A DNA stretch of 64,000 nt from Bradyrhizobium diazoefficiens. GTDB taxonomy: Bacteria > Pseudomonadota > Alphaproteobacteria > Rhizobiales > Xanthobacteraceae. The notes under the pieces were generated by a model. That model was not told the origin of the DNA. It did no database searches and was given only the letters and a program-made list of their open reading frames with translations. Below, piece by piece: positions 1 to 9,154 of the stretch (position 1 is the first letter of the stretch; each line of letters opens with the position of its first letter). The translations under genes and the position numbers were made by a program. The stretch spans positions 744,001 through 808,000 of the forward strand of contig NZ_JAFCKW010000001.1 in assembly GCF_018129965.1 (NCBI RefSeq), given 5' to 3'.

Positions 1-1652
1 GTGATGCTCTTGTCCTTCGGCCAGCGCACGCGCCAGGCGAAGTTGATGTCCCTGATCTCGCCGGGCTTGGCGTCGAACGACCATTCCAGCACGCCGCGCT
101 TGTCGCGGATGTTGCTGGCGGTGGGCGTCGTGGTCGCGGGCAGCATCTCGACGACGATGTCCTCGTTCTCGCTGACCGGCAGCTGGTCCTCGATCGCGAC
201 GCGAATCGGGAAGTCGTGACCGTTGCGGATCGTGGTCTTGAACGAACGCTCGTCGGTCTTCGACGTCGTGACGAGCAGGCCGGCCGAGCCTTCGTTGCGC
301 TTGAGCACAGCGCGTTCGATCCTGACCTTGTCGTCGGCGCCGAAGCCAAGCCGCACGATGTCGTCCTTGGCCGAGGCGGAAATCTTGCCACGGCCGACGA
401 AGATTCCGTCGCGATAGATCGCGACCTTGCCCGGCAGCAATGCCGCATCGTCGGGCTGCTTGAAGCTGGCTTCGAGGAAGGCGGTGGGGTCAAGCACCGG
501 CGCGGCGCGCACCGCAAGATCGGCGGGCACACTCATGGACATGATGCGCAGACTTTTGGCGCCATCGGCGGCGCCGAGACTGACACGGCCGGGAATCCTG
601 AAGTTGGCCTGGAAATCGCCGATCTCAGCAATGGCCTGCTGCTCGTCGACGCGTTCGAGCGCGTCCGCGACCTTGGCCATGGCGGGCGATTGGACCTGGC
701 GCGTCACCGTCGCGGGCCGCGCCAGTTCGGAGGGCGCACCAAGCGCCATCGGCTTCGGCACTTGCGGATATTGCGCCACCAGCGAGCCCAGCTCAGGCGC
801 GCTGCCGCCGCGACCGATGCGAGCCGTGGAGACGCCGAGCGCGACGTTGGTCCAGTCCTCGCCGGTCGACTGCGTCACCTCGGCGCGGCGGACCAGTTCG
901 AGCTGCGGCTTGCGGTCCTTGGCCCCGGTGTCGAGGCGGGCATCATAGAGCGGCAGCCAGCGCGCGCTGCGCACGGCATAGGTCACCCGCAGGGTCGCCT
1001 TCGTGGCAGCCGCCGCGGCGACGTCGATCCGCACCTCGAGCTTGCTCGGCGGCTTGGCGGAGCGCTCGGCCTCGAGTTGCGCGAGCTGCCGGTCGAGCTC
1101 GCGCTGCTTTCGCGCGGCATCGCGGATCGCGGCGTCGGCGGTCGCGATCTCCTCGGCGACCGCCGAGAAGGCCGCGCGCCATTCGGCGATCGGCCGCGCC
1201 TCGCCCTTCTCGCCGAGGCCGGCGGGAGAGGCTTCGGCGAAGTGCTGGGCGAATTTGCGCCGCGCATTGGCCGAATCGATCGTGCCTTGCAGGTCGGCGC
1301 GCTGGTCCTTCAGCGCTTCGATGCGCTGGTCGAGCTCGGGCAGGTTGACGGGCGGCGCGGCACGCGGTGGCCGCGCGTCGATCGTACCGATGGTCAGTTT
1401 GGCGCCCGCCTCGCCTTCGACCCGGAGCGACGACGGATCGAGCGACAGCGGAAAGTCCCTCGCGACCAGCGTGCTGTCGCCGGAGGCGAGATCAAGCGCG
1501 ATGGTGCGTGTGACGGTGGCACCGTCCGGATAGACCGTGACCGTGTCGATGGCCGATGTGGCGTCGACATCGGCAGCCCATGACGGCAACGCGGTTGCCA
1601 TGGTCACCAGAACCAGGCTCGTCGTCACCAGACACCTTGCGGTGATGCGCAT
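1..1652 (-). CDS. MuiA-like protein (DUF4140/DUF4139), C-terminus cut by window edge
   Basis: The minus strand reads open for 550 codons from an ATG at 1652 to the left edge, so the C-terminus is missing. A GGAGGG ribosome site lies about six bases before the ATG. The protein starts with a signal peptide ending near SWAA. Next comes a DUF4140-like segment (VTVYPDGATVTR), an Ala/Arg/Glu-rich coiled coil around residues 100-190, and the start of a DUF4139 beta domain (VRSARWLPLYDARL, ending in view near DINFAWRVRWP). This order is typical of the family annotated mucoidy inhibitor A, exported proteins of unknown biochemistry. The name comes from an effect on capsule production in enteric bacteria and should not be taken as function here. 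Family is fairly sure; role is unknown. Confidence 0.85.
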   Translation of the reverse strand, partial: MRITARCLVTTSLVLVTMATALPSWAADVDATSAIDTVTVYPDGATVTRTIALDLASGDSTLVARDFPLSLDPSSLRVEGEAGAKLTIGTIDARPPRAAPPVNLPELDQRIEALKDQRADLQGTIDSANARRKFAQHFAEASPAGLGEKGEARPIAEWRAAFSAVAEEIATADAAIRDAARKQRELDRQLAQLEAERSAKPPSKLEVRIDVAAAAATKATLRVTYAVRSARWLPLYDARLDTGAKDRKPQLELVRRAEVTQSTGEDWTNVALGVSTARIGRGGSAPELGSLVAQYPQVPKPMALGAPSELARPATVTRQVQSPAMAKVADALERVDEQQAIAEIGDFQANFRIPGRVSLGAADGAKSLRIMSMSVPADLAVRAAPVLDPTAFLEASFKQPDDAALLPGKVAIYRDGIFVGRGKISASAKDDIVRLGFGADDKVRIERAVLKRNEGSAGLLVTTSKTDERSFKTTIRNGHDFPIRVAIEDQLPVSENEDIVVEMLPATTTPTASNIRDKRGVLEWSFDAKPGEIRDINFAWRVRWPKDKSI

Positions 1653-1819
1653 AAAATCCCTCCTGCAGGTCATCGCCGCGCCGCCAGGCGGACGCGCGCG
1701 ATCAAATGCCTCGCCATCGTGGTAAGACGCGGCAGCGAAGGAACTGGTTCGATTGGGGTTTCCGTGAGGCCCTGCGGCGGCAGCACCAAGGCCGCTGGCG
1801 CGCCGCGCGAACGCGGGCG

Positions 1820-2437
1820 TCAGCCGTGGCCGGCGGGACCCTGGAAGATTTTGCGAAGCAAATCCGTCACATTCTTCGCGCCGGCCTTCTTCAGAATGCC
1901 GGCGCGGTAACCTTCGACCGTCCGTGCGCTCAGATTCATGCGCCGGGCGATCTCCTTGTTGGTGAGACCTGCGGCGAGGTGCTCGAGCACGTCGCCTTCG
2001 CGCGCGGTCAGGGGCGCGCAATCGGGCAACCAGCGCTGCCGGCTGGCGCCGGGCTGCCCGAACTCGTCGATGGCGGCATCGATCCGATCCACGACGTCGT
2101 GCGTGCGGAATGGCTTCTCGATGAAGTCGGCGGCGCCGCTCTTGATCGCGTCGACCGCCATGGCGATGCTGCCATGCGCCGAGGTCACCAGCACCGGCGC
2201 CATGCAATTGTCCTCGCGCAGCCGCTTGAGCACGTCGAGGGCGGAGCGATCGGGCGGCATCTCCAGCAGCACACAGGCCGGCATCCGCGCCCTGGTTTCC
2301 AACAACAGGGATGCACCGTCGGCAAAGCAGATCACGTCATAGGCGCTCTGCCGGAGCGCGTTGGAGAGTTGTTCGCGGGAGGCTGCGTCAGTGTCGACGA
2401 CGAATACCTCACCCTTGGAAAGCATGTTCCCCGGCAT
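1820..2437 (-). CDS. FixJ-family response regulator with Glu at the phosphorylation site
   Basis: This 205-residue protein has a receiver domain (residues about 10-125) and a LuxR/FixJ-type helix-turn-helix (LTAREGDVLEHLAAG, then NKEIARRMNLSARTVEGYR). The acidic pair (D15, D17), T85 and K108 of a receiver are present. The residue where FixJ has its phosphorylated Asp is Glu59 (VLLEMP instead of VLLDVRMP); the codon is GAG. Such a change often mimics phosphorylation or removes kinase control. No histidine kinase gene is nearby, so it is an orphan. It is divergent from the AraC-type gene at 2642, with 204 bases between them. A second ATG at codon 5 could be the true start. Targets cannot be told from the sequence. 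Confidence 0.88.
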   Translation of the reverse strand: MPGNMLSKGEVFVVDTDAASREQLSNALRQSAYDVICFADGASLLLETRARMPACVLLEMPPDRSALDVLKRLREDNCMAPVLVTSAHGSIAMAVDAIKSGAADFIEKPFRTHDVVDRIDAAIDEFGQPGASRQRWLPDCAPLTAREGDVLEHLAAGLTNKEIARRMNLSARTVEGYRAGILKKAGAKNVTDLLRKIFQGPAGHG

Positions 2438-2641
2438 AATTCCGATCCAGCAATGTCTTGGTCAAATGATCCGAGACGGAAGCGGGCCGCGTCGCCCTGC
2501 TGCGTCCTCGTGAGCACGGCATTCGCGCCAGTGCTTCGGTTGCGTCTATGTATGTTCCATTGCATTCCAGGATTTGACGGATCGGGACAGAAACTTTACA
2601 TTTCGTGACATCTGCGGGAATGGCTGACAGGAACGGGTCGC

Positions 2642-3679
2642 ATGACCGACCTCATTCGCAGCGCAGGCTTGAGCTATTACCCGGAGGTCGCCCGGTCGCT
2701 CGGGCTCGACCCCAAACAGATGATGCGCAAGGTCCGGCTGCCGCTGGCCTGCCTCGACAAGCCCGATACGCCCATTGCCGTGACGAGCCTGCGTCGCCTG
2801 CTCGAATTGTCGGCAGAGCTGTCAGGCGCCGAAGATTTCGGCTTGCGGCTCGCAGAGCGCGGCGGGCTGACCAATTTCGGCGCGGTCGGCTTGATCGTGC
2901 GTGAACAGGCCACCGTCGGCGAAGCGATCGCGGCGTTATCGCGCTTCATCCATGTCCATCACGACGGCATGAAGCTCGACATCGCCCGCAACAGGCAGAC
3001 GGTGACCGTCACGCTGCATCTGCGCGGCCGGCAGCCGAGCGCGCCGCGCCAGTCGATCGACATGGCGCTGGGCAGCGTTCACCGCATCATCCAGTCGCTG
3101 TTCGACGGCGATTGGCGGCCGCTGGAGGTTCATCTGCATTATCCGCCGCCGCACGATCGCAAGCGCTACCGCGACTTCTTCGGCTGCCCTGTCACCTTCA
3201 ACGCGGATGACGATGCGATCCTGCTGTCGGCCCACGACATGGAGCGCCGGATCCCGAGCGCACATCCGCTGATCGCAAGCTATCTGCGCAAGCGCATCGA
3301 GGCGATCGAGACCCGGCCCGCAGGCTGGGACGAGAAGGTCGACGAGGTCGTACGCTGCCTGCTCGCAAGCGGTGACTGCACGGTCGAGCGTGTCGCCGAG
3401 CATCTCGCCTGCACCCGTCGCACCGTTCACCGTCACCTCGCAGACGCCGGCACCAGCTTCTCGGCGATCCTCGATGCGCAGCGCGCCGATCTCGTGACCC
3501 AGTTGATCGACGACCCCGGCCGGCCGCTGGCCGAGATTGCGATTCAACTCGGCTTCTCCGCGCAGAGTGCGATGGCGCGCTGGTTTCGCAGCCGTTTCGG
3601 CTGCACGATCACCGACTGGCGCAGGGGCGTGCGGCCGCAGGCGGCGCCGGCCGACATCCCTTCGAAATCGGCAGCCTGA
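2642..3679 (+). CDS. AraC-family transcriptional regulator (OruR/ArgR-like)
   Basis: This 345-residue protein has an N-terminal arabinose-binding-like domain of the OruR type (LLELSAELSGAEDFGLRLAE, residues about 15-210). The C-terminal AraC DNA-binding domain has two helix-turn-helix units: the first around CTVERVAEHLACTRRTVHRHL, the second around RPLAEIAIQLGFSAQSAMARWFRS. Relatives in this subgroup respond to amino acids or other small carbon and nitrogen sources. The ligand here is unknown. It is transcribed away from the FixJ-like gene, and its 3' end meets hemN across a palindromic repeat at 3707-3748 that could end both transcripts. Confidence 0.88.
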   Translation: MTDLIRSAGLSYYPEVARSLGLDPKQMMRKVRLPLACLDKPDTPIAVTSLRRLLELSAELSGAEDFGLRLAERGGLTNFGAVGLIVREQATVGEAIAALSRFIHVHHDGMKLDIARNRQTVTVTLHLRGRQPSAPRQSIDMALGSVHRIIQSLFDGDWRPLEVHLHYPPPHDRKRYRDFFGCPVTFNADDDAILLSAHDMERRIPSAHPLIASYLRKRIEAIETRPAGWDEKVDEVVRCLLASGDCTVERVAEHLACTRRTVHRHLADAGTSFSAILDAQRADLVTQLIDDPGRPLAEIAIQLGFSAQSAMARWFRSRFGCTITDWRRGVRPQAAPADIPSKSAA

Positions 3680-3706
3680 GTTCAGAGCGCCGGGCGCAAG
3701 CCGGCG

Positions 3707-3748
3707 CCGTCATTCCGGGCTCGCGCTTTGCGCGCCCGGGAATGACGG
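3707..3748. repeat. Palindromic repeat, CGTCATTCC family (copy 1)
   Basis: An inverted repeat with arms CCGTCATTCC and GGAATGACGG encloses a GGGC...GCCC inner stem. It lies between the convergent ends of the AraC-type gene and hemN and can form a long hairpin. The same CGTCATTCCGGG arm recurs at 41026-41107, so this is a dispersed repeat and not a private terminator, although it may work as one. Confidence 0.75.
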
Positions 3749-3759
3749 AGAGAGAGACG

Positions 3760-5112
3760 TTACACCGCCCTGCTGTGCAACTGCTTGCCCGGATCCAGAT
3801 GCGCGTCGAATGCGGCAGCGACGCTGCGGACCAGGAAGCGAGAGTCGCTTGCGACCGCGAGCCGGTCACCGTCGAGGCTGACGATTCCGTCCGAGATCAA
3901 CGGCTTCAGCCGCGAGGCCGACTGCAGCATGGCCCCGGGCTCGGCGCCATGACGCGCGCAGATGTCGCCGAGATCGGCGCTGAACTCGCACATGATCCGC
4001 TCGATGATATCGGCGCGCAGGCGGTCGTCGTCGGTCAGCCCATAACCTTTCGCGGTCGCCAAATGGCCATCGGCAATGCTCTGCTGATAGGCGCCGATCT
4101 GCACCTCGTTCTGGACGTAGCCCTGCGGCAGGTGCCCGATCGCGCTGGCGCCGAAACCGAGCAGGACTTCGCCCTGGTCGGTGGTATAGCCCTGAAAATT
4201 GCGCCGCAGCGTGCCGTCGTTGAAAGCCACGGCCATCGCATCGTCGGGCCGCGCGAAATGGTCGAGCCCGATCTGCACGTATCCGGCCTCCTTCAGTGCG
4301 TTGGCGATTGCGCAGGCCTGGTCGTGCCGCGCCAGGCCGTCGGGCAGATGATCCTCATGGATCATGCGCTGGTGTCTCTTGAAGCCTGGAACATGCGCAT
4401 AGCCGAACACCGAGAGGCGATCGGGCCTCAGCGCGAGCGATCGCCGCACGGTATCCAGGCACGAGGCGACGGTCTGGTGCGGCAAACCGTAGATCAGGTC
4501 GAAGTTGATCCCGCTGATGCCCACCGACCTGAGCATGTCCACGACCGAGGCGGTCTGCTCGAAGCTCTGTACGCGATTGATCGCGCGCTGCACGACGGGA
4601 TCGAAACTCTGCACCCCCAGGCTCGCGCGGTTGACGCCCGAAAGCCGCATGGCCTCGACCATGTCGGCGGTCAGGGTCCGCGGATCAATCTCGACCGCGA
4701 TTTCGGCGGACGGCAGCACGCAGAATGCCTGGCGCATGGCCGCCATCAGCTCGGCAAACGCATCGGGCGCCATGATCGTCGGCGTCCCCCCTCCGAAATG
4801 GATGTGCTCGACCTCGATACGGCGGCCGATGGTTTCGGCGACCCGCGCGATCTCGCTGCGCAGCGTCCGCTGATAGGCGGCAACGATCTCGTCGCGACGG
4901 ACGATCTGGGTGTGGCAGCCGCAATACCAGCACATCTCGCGGCAGAACGGCACGTGCAGATAGAGCGATGCGCTGGTACTGGCGGGAAGCTCGGACAGCC
5001 ACCGGGCGTAGCACTCGGCACCGACGGCCGGTGAAAAGTGCGGCGCGGTCGGATAGCTCGTGTAACGCGGCAATCTCTCTTCGCCGTAGCTCGCTGCGAG
5101 ATCGGTCCTCAT
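3760..5112 (-). CDS. hemN: Oxygen-independent coproporphyrinogen III oxidase HemN
   Basis: A 450-residue cytoplasmic radical SAM enzyme that turns coproporphyrinogen III into protoporphyrinogen IX without oxygen, allowing heme synthesis in microaerobic or anaerobic cells. The iron-sulfur ligands are C57, C61 and C64 (FCREMCWYCGC), with the extra C66 typical of HemN and not of HemW. The motifs HFGGGTPT, ASLGVQSFD and GFGASAIGH are all present. Length matches the family. The start ATG at 5112 gives the expected N-terminus (LPRYTSYPTAPHF). A FixK/FNR-like box lies 87-100 bases upstream (5199-5212), which fits oxygen-dependent regulation as known for hemN in B. japonicum. Confidence 0.96.
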   Translation of the reverse strand: MRTDLAASYGEERLPRYTSYPTAPHFSPAVGAECYARWLSELPASTSASLYLHVPFCREMCWYCGCHTQIVRRDEIVAAYQRTLRSEIARVAETIGRRIEVEHIHFGGGTPTIMAPDAFAELMAAMRQAFCVLPSAEIAVEIDPRTLTADMVEAMRLSGVNRASLGVQSFDPVVQRAINRVQSFEQTASVVDMLRSVGISGINFDLIYGLPHQTVASCLDTVRRSLALRPDRLSVFGYAHVPGFKRHQRMIHEDHLPDGLARHDQACAIANALKEAGYVQIGLDHFARPDDAMAVAFNDGTLRRNFQGYTTDQGEVLLGFGASAIGHLPQGYVQNEVQIGAYQQSIADGHLATAKGYGLTDDDRLRADIIERIMCEFSADLGDICARHGAEPGAMLQSASRLKPLISDGIVSLDGDRLAVASDSRFLVRSVAAAFDAHLDPGKQLHSRAV

Positions 5113-5198
5113 CGCTTACTCATTCATAAATCAACGTCGCGCAATGACGCGGCGGGGCCCCGGATGGCACCAAATTATCCGCTTCCCGGGGGATGACT

Positions 5199-5212
5199 TT
5201 GCGCTTGCTCAA
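5199..5212 (-). promoter_or_regulatory. Candidate FixK/FNR-type box upstream of hemN
   Basis: The sequence TTGCGCTTGCTCAA fits TTG(A/C)-N6-(T/G)CAA, the FixK2 consensus in Bradyrhizobium. Its centre is about 93 bases before the hemN start. With the usual -40.5 placement, transcription would begin near 5165, leaving a leader of about 53 bases. It also lies 62 bases before a small plus-strand frame at 5274. One half-site has C instead of A, so the match is good but not perfect. Confidence 0.5.
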
Positions 5213-5273
5213 AGTCTCGGCGCCGGACCGGCGCCATACTGGCGCTTCATCATCGTCCCTCTGGAGACAGGCC

Positions 5274-5480
5274 ATGGCGTCGCTCGCGCTCGATCTCGTT
5301 CTCTGGCTCATCGGGGTGCGCGGCCATATCCCGCACTTCGACGAGTTTCGTCCGGTCCCCGCTACGCCCACCGCCGGAAGCAATTCCATTATCGGCGTCG
5401 TGACGATCACGGCTGCCATCCTGGCCGCGCTGTCGCTCGCGGTCTGGGGTACGGTCTGGATTGCAATCCGGCTTCTGTAG
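5274..5480 (+). CDS. Possible small membrane protein of unknown function
   Basis: This frame of 68 residues begins at an ATG with GGAG about 12 bases before it. Its C-terminal half is strongly hydrophobic (IIGVVTITAAILAALSLAVW) and would span the membrane once; the N-terminus (LALDLVLWLIGV) may form a second helix. The same frame is open upstream to an ATG at 5193, but that stretch has no hydrophobic or family character. It shares the region upstream of hemN. Both strands are open here, so it may not be a real gene. Confidence 0.4.
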   Translation: MASLALDLVLWLIGVRGHIPHFDEFRPVPATPTAGSNSIIGVVTITAAILAALSLAVWGTVWIAIRLL

Positions 5481-5551
5481 CGGGCGCATCCATTCGCAAC
5501 TGAAGATGCGAACGTATCGCCACGGGCCACTGAACATCATGCGACCAAACG

Positions 5552-5580
5552 AAAACGGCCGGGGCGAGCCCCGGCCGTTT
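5552..5580. terminator. Bidirectional hairpin terminator after scoB
   Basis: A perfect hairpin with arms AAAACGGCCGGGGC and GCCCCGGCCGTTT and a two-base loop. On the minus strand it lies 24 bases after the scoB stop and ends in a T run; on the plus strand it follows the small frame ending at 5480. Confidence 0.85.
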
Positions 5581-5603
5581 CACGATCGTTCGCGACAGCT
5601 GTC

Positions 5604-6254
5604 TTACGTGTTCTTCAGCGCAACGCGGAATTCGGCTTCGGTCTTGGCCTTGACCTCGTCGAGCGAGACGCCGTCGGCGAGCTCGATCAGGGCCATGCCG
5701 CCGTCACCGTGCTTGTCGATGGTGAAGACGGCCAGATCGGTGACGACCATGTCGACCACGCGCTCGCCGGTCAGCGGCAGGTTGCACTGCTTGAGCAGCT
5801 TCGAGCCGTCCTTGGCGGAATGCTCCATCACCACGACGACGCGCTTGACGCCGGCGACGAGGTCCATCGCGCCGCCCATGCCCTTGACCATTTTGCCGGG
5901 GATCATCCAGTTGGCGAGATCGCCGTTCTGGGCCACCTGCATGGCGCCGAGGATCGACAGGTCCATGTGACCGCCGCGGATCATGCCGAAGGAATCCGCG
6001 CTCGAGAAATAGGAGGTCGAGGGCAGCTCGCTCACGGTCTGCTTGCCGGCATTGATGAGGTCGGCGTCTTCCTCGCCCTCATAGGGGAACGGGCCCATGC
6101 CGAGCATGCCGTTCTCGCTCTGCAAGCTGACGTCCACACCCTCGGGGATATAGTTCGAGACCAGCGTCGGGATGCCGATGCCGAGATTGACGTAATAGCC
6201 GTCGCGCAGTTCCTTCGCGGCGCGCGCAGCCATCTGTTCACGGGTCCAGGCCAT
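5604..6254 (-). CDS. scoB: 3-oxoacid CoA-transferase subunit B
   Basis: This 216-residue protein is the beta subunit of a family I CoA-transferase. These enzymes move CoA from succinyl-CoA to acetoacetate or a similar 3-oxoacid, through a glutamyl-CoA intermediate. The catalytic Glu sits in SENGMLG (about residue 47), and the [19 protein letters not shown] segment is conserved. It starts 15 bases after the alpha subunit stop, so the two are one operon. Substrate could be acetoacetate (ScoAB) or 3-oxoadipate (PcaIJ); no ketone-body or protocatechuate genes lie nearby to decide. ScoB is the more likely label. Confidence 0.93.
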   Translation of the reverse strand: MAWTREQMAARAAKELRDGYYVNLGIGIPTLVSNYIPEGVDVSLQSENGMLGMGPFPYEGEEDADLINAGKQTVSELPSTSYFSSADSFGMIRGGHMDLSILGAMQVAQNGDLANWMIPGKMVKGMGGAMDLVAGVKRVVVVMEHSAKDGSKLLKQCNLPLTGERVVDMVVTDLAVFTIDKHGDGGMALIELADGVSLDEVKAKTEAEFRVALKNT

Positions 6255-6269
6255 GTGGCTCTCCTGATC

Positions 6270-6977
6270 TTAAGCGGCGGTGCGCGGGCGGGTGTTGCGG
6301 AATTCGATGCGTTTCTTGGCCGTGCCGACCTCGACGATGCGCTTCACGAAGATGCCGGGCGTATGGATGTGGTCGGGATTGAGCTCGCCGGCCGGAACCA
6401 GGTGCTCGACTTCGGCCACCGTGACCTTGGCGGCGGTCGCCATCATCGGGTTGAAATTACGCGCGGTCTTGCGGTAGACGAGGTTGCCGGCGGTGTCGCC
6501 CTTCCAGGCGTGCACGATGGCGAGGTCGGCAAACAGGCCGCGCTCCATCAGATATTTCTCGCCGTCGAACTCCTTCACTTCCTTGCCTTCGGCGATCAGC
6601 GTGCCGACGCCGGTCTTGGTGTAGAAGGCCGGGATGCCGGCGCCGCCCGCGCGGATGCGCTCGGCCAGCGTGCCCTGCGGATTGAATTCGAGTTCCAGTT
6701 CGCCGGCGAGGAATTGCTGCGCGAACAGCTTGTTCTCGCCGACATAGGACGAGATCATCTTCTTGATCTGGCGGGTTTCCAGCAGACGGCTGAGCCCGAT
6801 GCCGTCGACGCCGGCATTGTTGGAGACCACGGTGAGGCCCTTGACACCGGACTCGCGGATCGCGTCCGACAACTCCTCGGCGATGCCGCAGAGGCCGAAG
6901 CCTCCCGACATGATCATCATGTTGTCCTTGAGAACGCCCTCAAGAGCCGACTTGGCGTCGGGATAGACCTTGTTCAT
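6270..6977 (-). CDS. scoA: 3-oxoacid CoA-transferase subunit A
   Basis: The alpha subunit (235 residues) of the same CoA-transferase. It carries the glycine-rich CoA-binding loop GGFGLCG near residue 40, followed by VVSNNAGVDGIGLSRLLE and GKEVKEFDGEKYLMERG, all typical of ScoA/AtoD. It is first in the scoA-scoB operon. A GAGG ribosome site lies about nine bases before the ATG, separated by a T run. The 260-base gap to the divergent AsmA-like gene should hold both promoters; no operator is obvious in it. Confidence 0.93.
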   Translation of the reverse strand: MNKVYPDAKSALEGVLKDNMMIMSGGFGLCGIAEELSDAIRESGVKGLTVVSNNAGVDGIGLSRLLETRQIKKMISSYVGENKLFAQQFLAGELELEFNPQGTLAERIRAGGAGIPAFYTKTGVGTLIAEGKEVKEFDGEKYLMERGLFADLAIVHAWKGDTAGNLVYRKTARNFNPMMATAAKVTVAEVEHLVPAGELNPDHIHTPGIFVKRIVEVGTAKKRIEFRNTRPRTAA

Positions 6978-7237
6978 GCAAAAAAACCTCGACTGAACCT
7001 TCGGCTTGCAGGCGTCGCGCCTTATTGGCGGCGATTATTAGGCGAAATCCTCCAAAGCCGTCAATGATGCGGGGTTCTCCGATCCGCGCGCCGGTGCTAG
7101 AAGCTGCCCACGCCGTGGGCAGTACCGTCCGCGGCCTTGAAAGCGACAAGAAAACCCATCAAGTTGCGGGGGTTGGGCGTGGGCACGCAGGTTTCCCGGC
7201 TCGCCCTTCTGGCTCCAACAACCAACCCGACCAGGAC

Positions 7238-9154
7238 ATGCCATTGACCATGGCCCAAGGAATGAAGCGCCTCGGGACGCCGATCGCGGCGCTGCTCGGT
7301 GTCGCGCTGATCGCCCTGATCGCGACCTCCTGGCTCATCAACCGCGACGCGTTGCGCAAGGCGGTGGAAGTTCAGATCCGCGAGGTCACCGGACTCGAGC
7401 TCAGTGTTGCCGGCGCAATCGACATCTCGGTGCTCCCGGCGAGCTACATCTCCTTTCACGACGTCGGCCTGAAGGGCGGCGGCACCAGCGACCCCGCGCT
7501 CCATGTCGACGTGCTCACCGCCAACCTGCGGCTGCTGCCGCTGCTGCTGCAACGGTTCGAGATCTCCGACCTCACGCTGCTGCGGCCGCGCATCCATGTC
7601 AGCCTGAAGCCGGACGGCGAAAGCAACTGGACGCCTTTCATCCAGACCATCGCGCGCACCATGAAGCCCGGCGCCGACAACCAGGTGTCGTTCTCCGAGA
7701 TCCGGATCCAGGACGGCGTCCTCAACTACGAGGACACCGCCACTCACGCCACCGAGACGTTCGAGGACATCGACCTGTCGCTGGCCTGGCCGTCGATCTC
7801 GCGCTCCTTTGCCGCAACCGGACAGTTCGACTGGCGCGGCGAGCGCGTCGACGGCTCGATCAGCTTCTACGATTTCGTCGCCGCCCTCTCCGGCGACCGC
7901 TCCGGCCTGAAGGCGCGGATCGCCAGCGCCCCGCTCAAGCTCGCCTTCGACGGCAGCGTCGCCAACCGCACCAGCCCAATGATGGAAGGTACGCTCACGG
8001 TCGACAGCCCGTCCTTACGCAACGCGTTGCGCTGGACCGGCCAGCCGCAGCCCGGCAGCGGCGGCTTCGGCCGCTTCGCGCTCAAGGCGCGGGCCAATGT
8101 CGTCGGCCCCTCGATCGCGCTCACCAACGTCAATGTCGAGCTCGACGGCAACAGCGCCGAGGGCGTGATGACCTACGCCAATAACGGCCGGCAGACGCTG
8201 CAGGCGACGCTCGCCGCCGACGCGCTCGATTTCACGCCCTACATCTCGACGTTTCGTCTGCTCGCCAGCGGCGCGCGCGACTGGAACAGGCAGTTGTTCG
8301 ACCTCAACGGATTGTCGACCACCGACCTCGACATGCGCCTGTCGGCCGCCAAGCTGACAGTCGGCCCGACCAAGCTCGGCCGTACCGCGATCGGCGCGAA
8401 CTTGCGCAACGGCACGCTAGCGCTGTCGGTCGGCGAAGCCCAGGTCTATGGCGGCATCGCCAAGGGCTCGTTCGGCATCGCGCGCTCCGACACCGTCGCC
8501 GACGTCAAGGCGCAATTCCAGTTCATCGACGTCGATCTCCAGGCCTGCGCGACCGAACTGTTCGGCCTCAGCAAGCTGTCGGGACGCGGCAACATCAACG
8601 TCTCGCTGCTCGCCTCCGGCTCGAGCCCGTTCGGCCTCGTGCAATCGCTCGACGGCACCGCCACCGTGACCGGGCATGACGGCGCGATAGCGGGCTTCAA
8701 TGCCGAGCAGCTCCTGAAGCGACTGGAGCGGCGGCCGCTGTCGGGCGGCGGCAACTTCCGCAACGGCTCGACCCCTTACGACAACCTCACCATCGCGGTG
8801 AAATTCGCGGACGGGATCGCCACCGCCGAGGATATCCGCATCGAAGGCCCGGCGGCGAAGATCACGCTGACCGGCACCGCCTCGGTGCCGACGCGCGAAT
8901 ACGACATGAAGGGCGTCGCGAGCCTGAACACGACATCCGGCTTTCAATTGCCCTTCATGGTGCAGGGTCCCTGGGACGATCCCCTGATCTTCCCCGACCC
9001 CGAAGCGCTGATCCGCCAGTCGCCCGCGGCCACCCCCTTCCTCGACCTGCTGAAGCAGCGCATTACCGGCGGCGGGAAGCGTCCCGCGCCGGACGGATCG
9101 CCGGCGGCGGACGACGCCAGGGACAGCGCCAAAGACAACGCGAAGTCCAACTGA
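7238..9154 (+). CDS. AsmA-family envelope protein
   Basis: About 638 residues. A single N-terminal membrane helix (IAALLGVALIALIATSWLI) is followed by a long domain of the AsmA/TamB-like type (EVQIREVTGLELSVAGAIDISVLP near the start, FNAEQLLKRLERRPL near the end). AsmA-like proteins are anchored in the inner membrane, reach into the periplasm and help move or balance outer-membrane lipids. The tail is charged and rich in Ala and Asp. ATGs at 7238, 7250 and 7262 are all possible starts; none has an ideal ribosome site. The frame is open upstream to 7025, but that part lacks family character and was left out. Confidence 0.88.
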   Translation: MPLTMAQGMKRLGTPIAALLGVALIALIATSWLINRDALRKAVEVQIREVTGLELSVAGAIDISVLPASYISFHDVGLKGGGTSDPALHVDVLTANLRLLPLLLQRFEISDLTLLRPRIHVSLKPDGESNWTPFIQTIARTMKPGADNQVSFSEIRIQDGVLNYEDTATHATETFEDIDLSLAWPSISRSFAATGQFDWRGERVDGSISFYDFVAALSGDRSGLKARIASAPLKLAFDGSVANRTSPMMEGTLTVDSPSLRNALRWTGQPQPGSGGFGRFALKARANVVGPSIALTNVNVELDGNSAEGVMTYANNGRQTLQATLAADALDFTPYISTFRLLASGARDWNRQLFDLNGLSTTDLDMRLSAAKLTVGPTKLGRTAIGANLRNGTLALSVGEAQVYGGIAKGSFGIARSDTVADVKAQFQFIDVDLQACATELFGLSKLSGRGNINVSLLASGSSPFGLVQSLDGTATVTGHDGAIAGFNAEQLLKRLERRPLSGGGNFRNGSTPYDNLTIAVKFADGIATAEDIRIEGPAAKITLTGTASVPTREYDMKGVASLNTTSGFQLPFMVQGPWDDPLIFPDPEALIRQSPAATPFLDLLKQRITGGGKRPAPDGSPAADDARDSAKDNAKSN

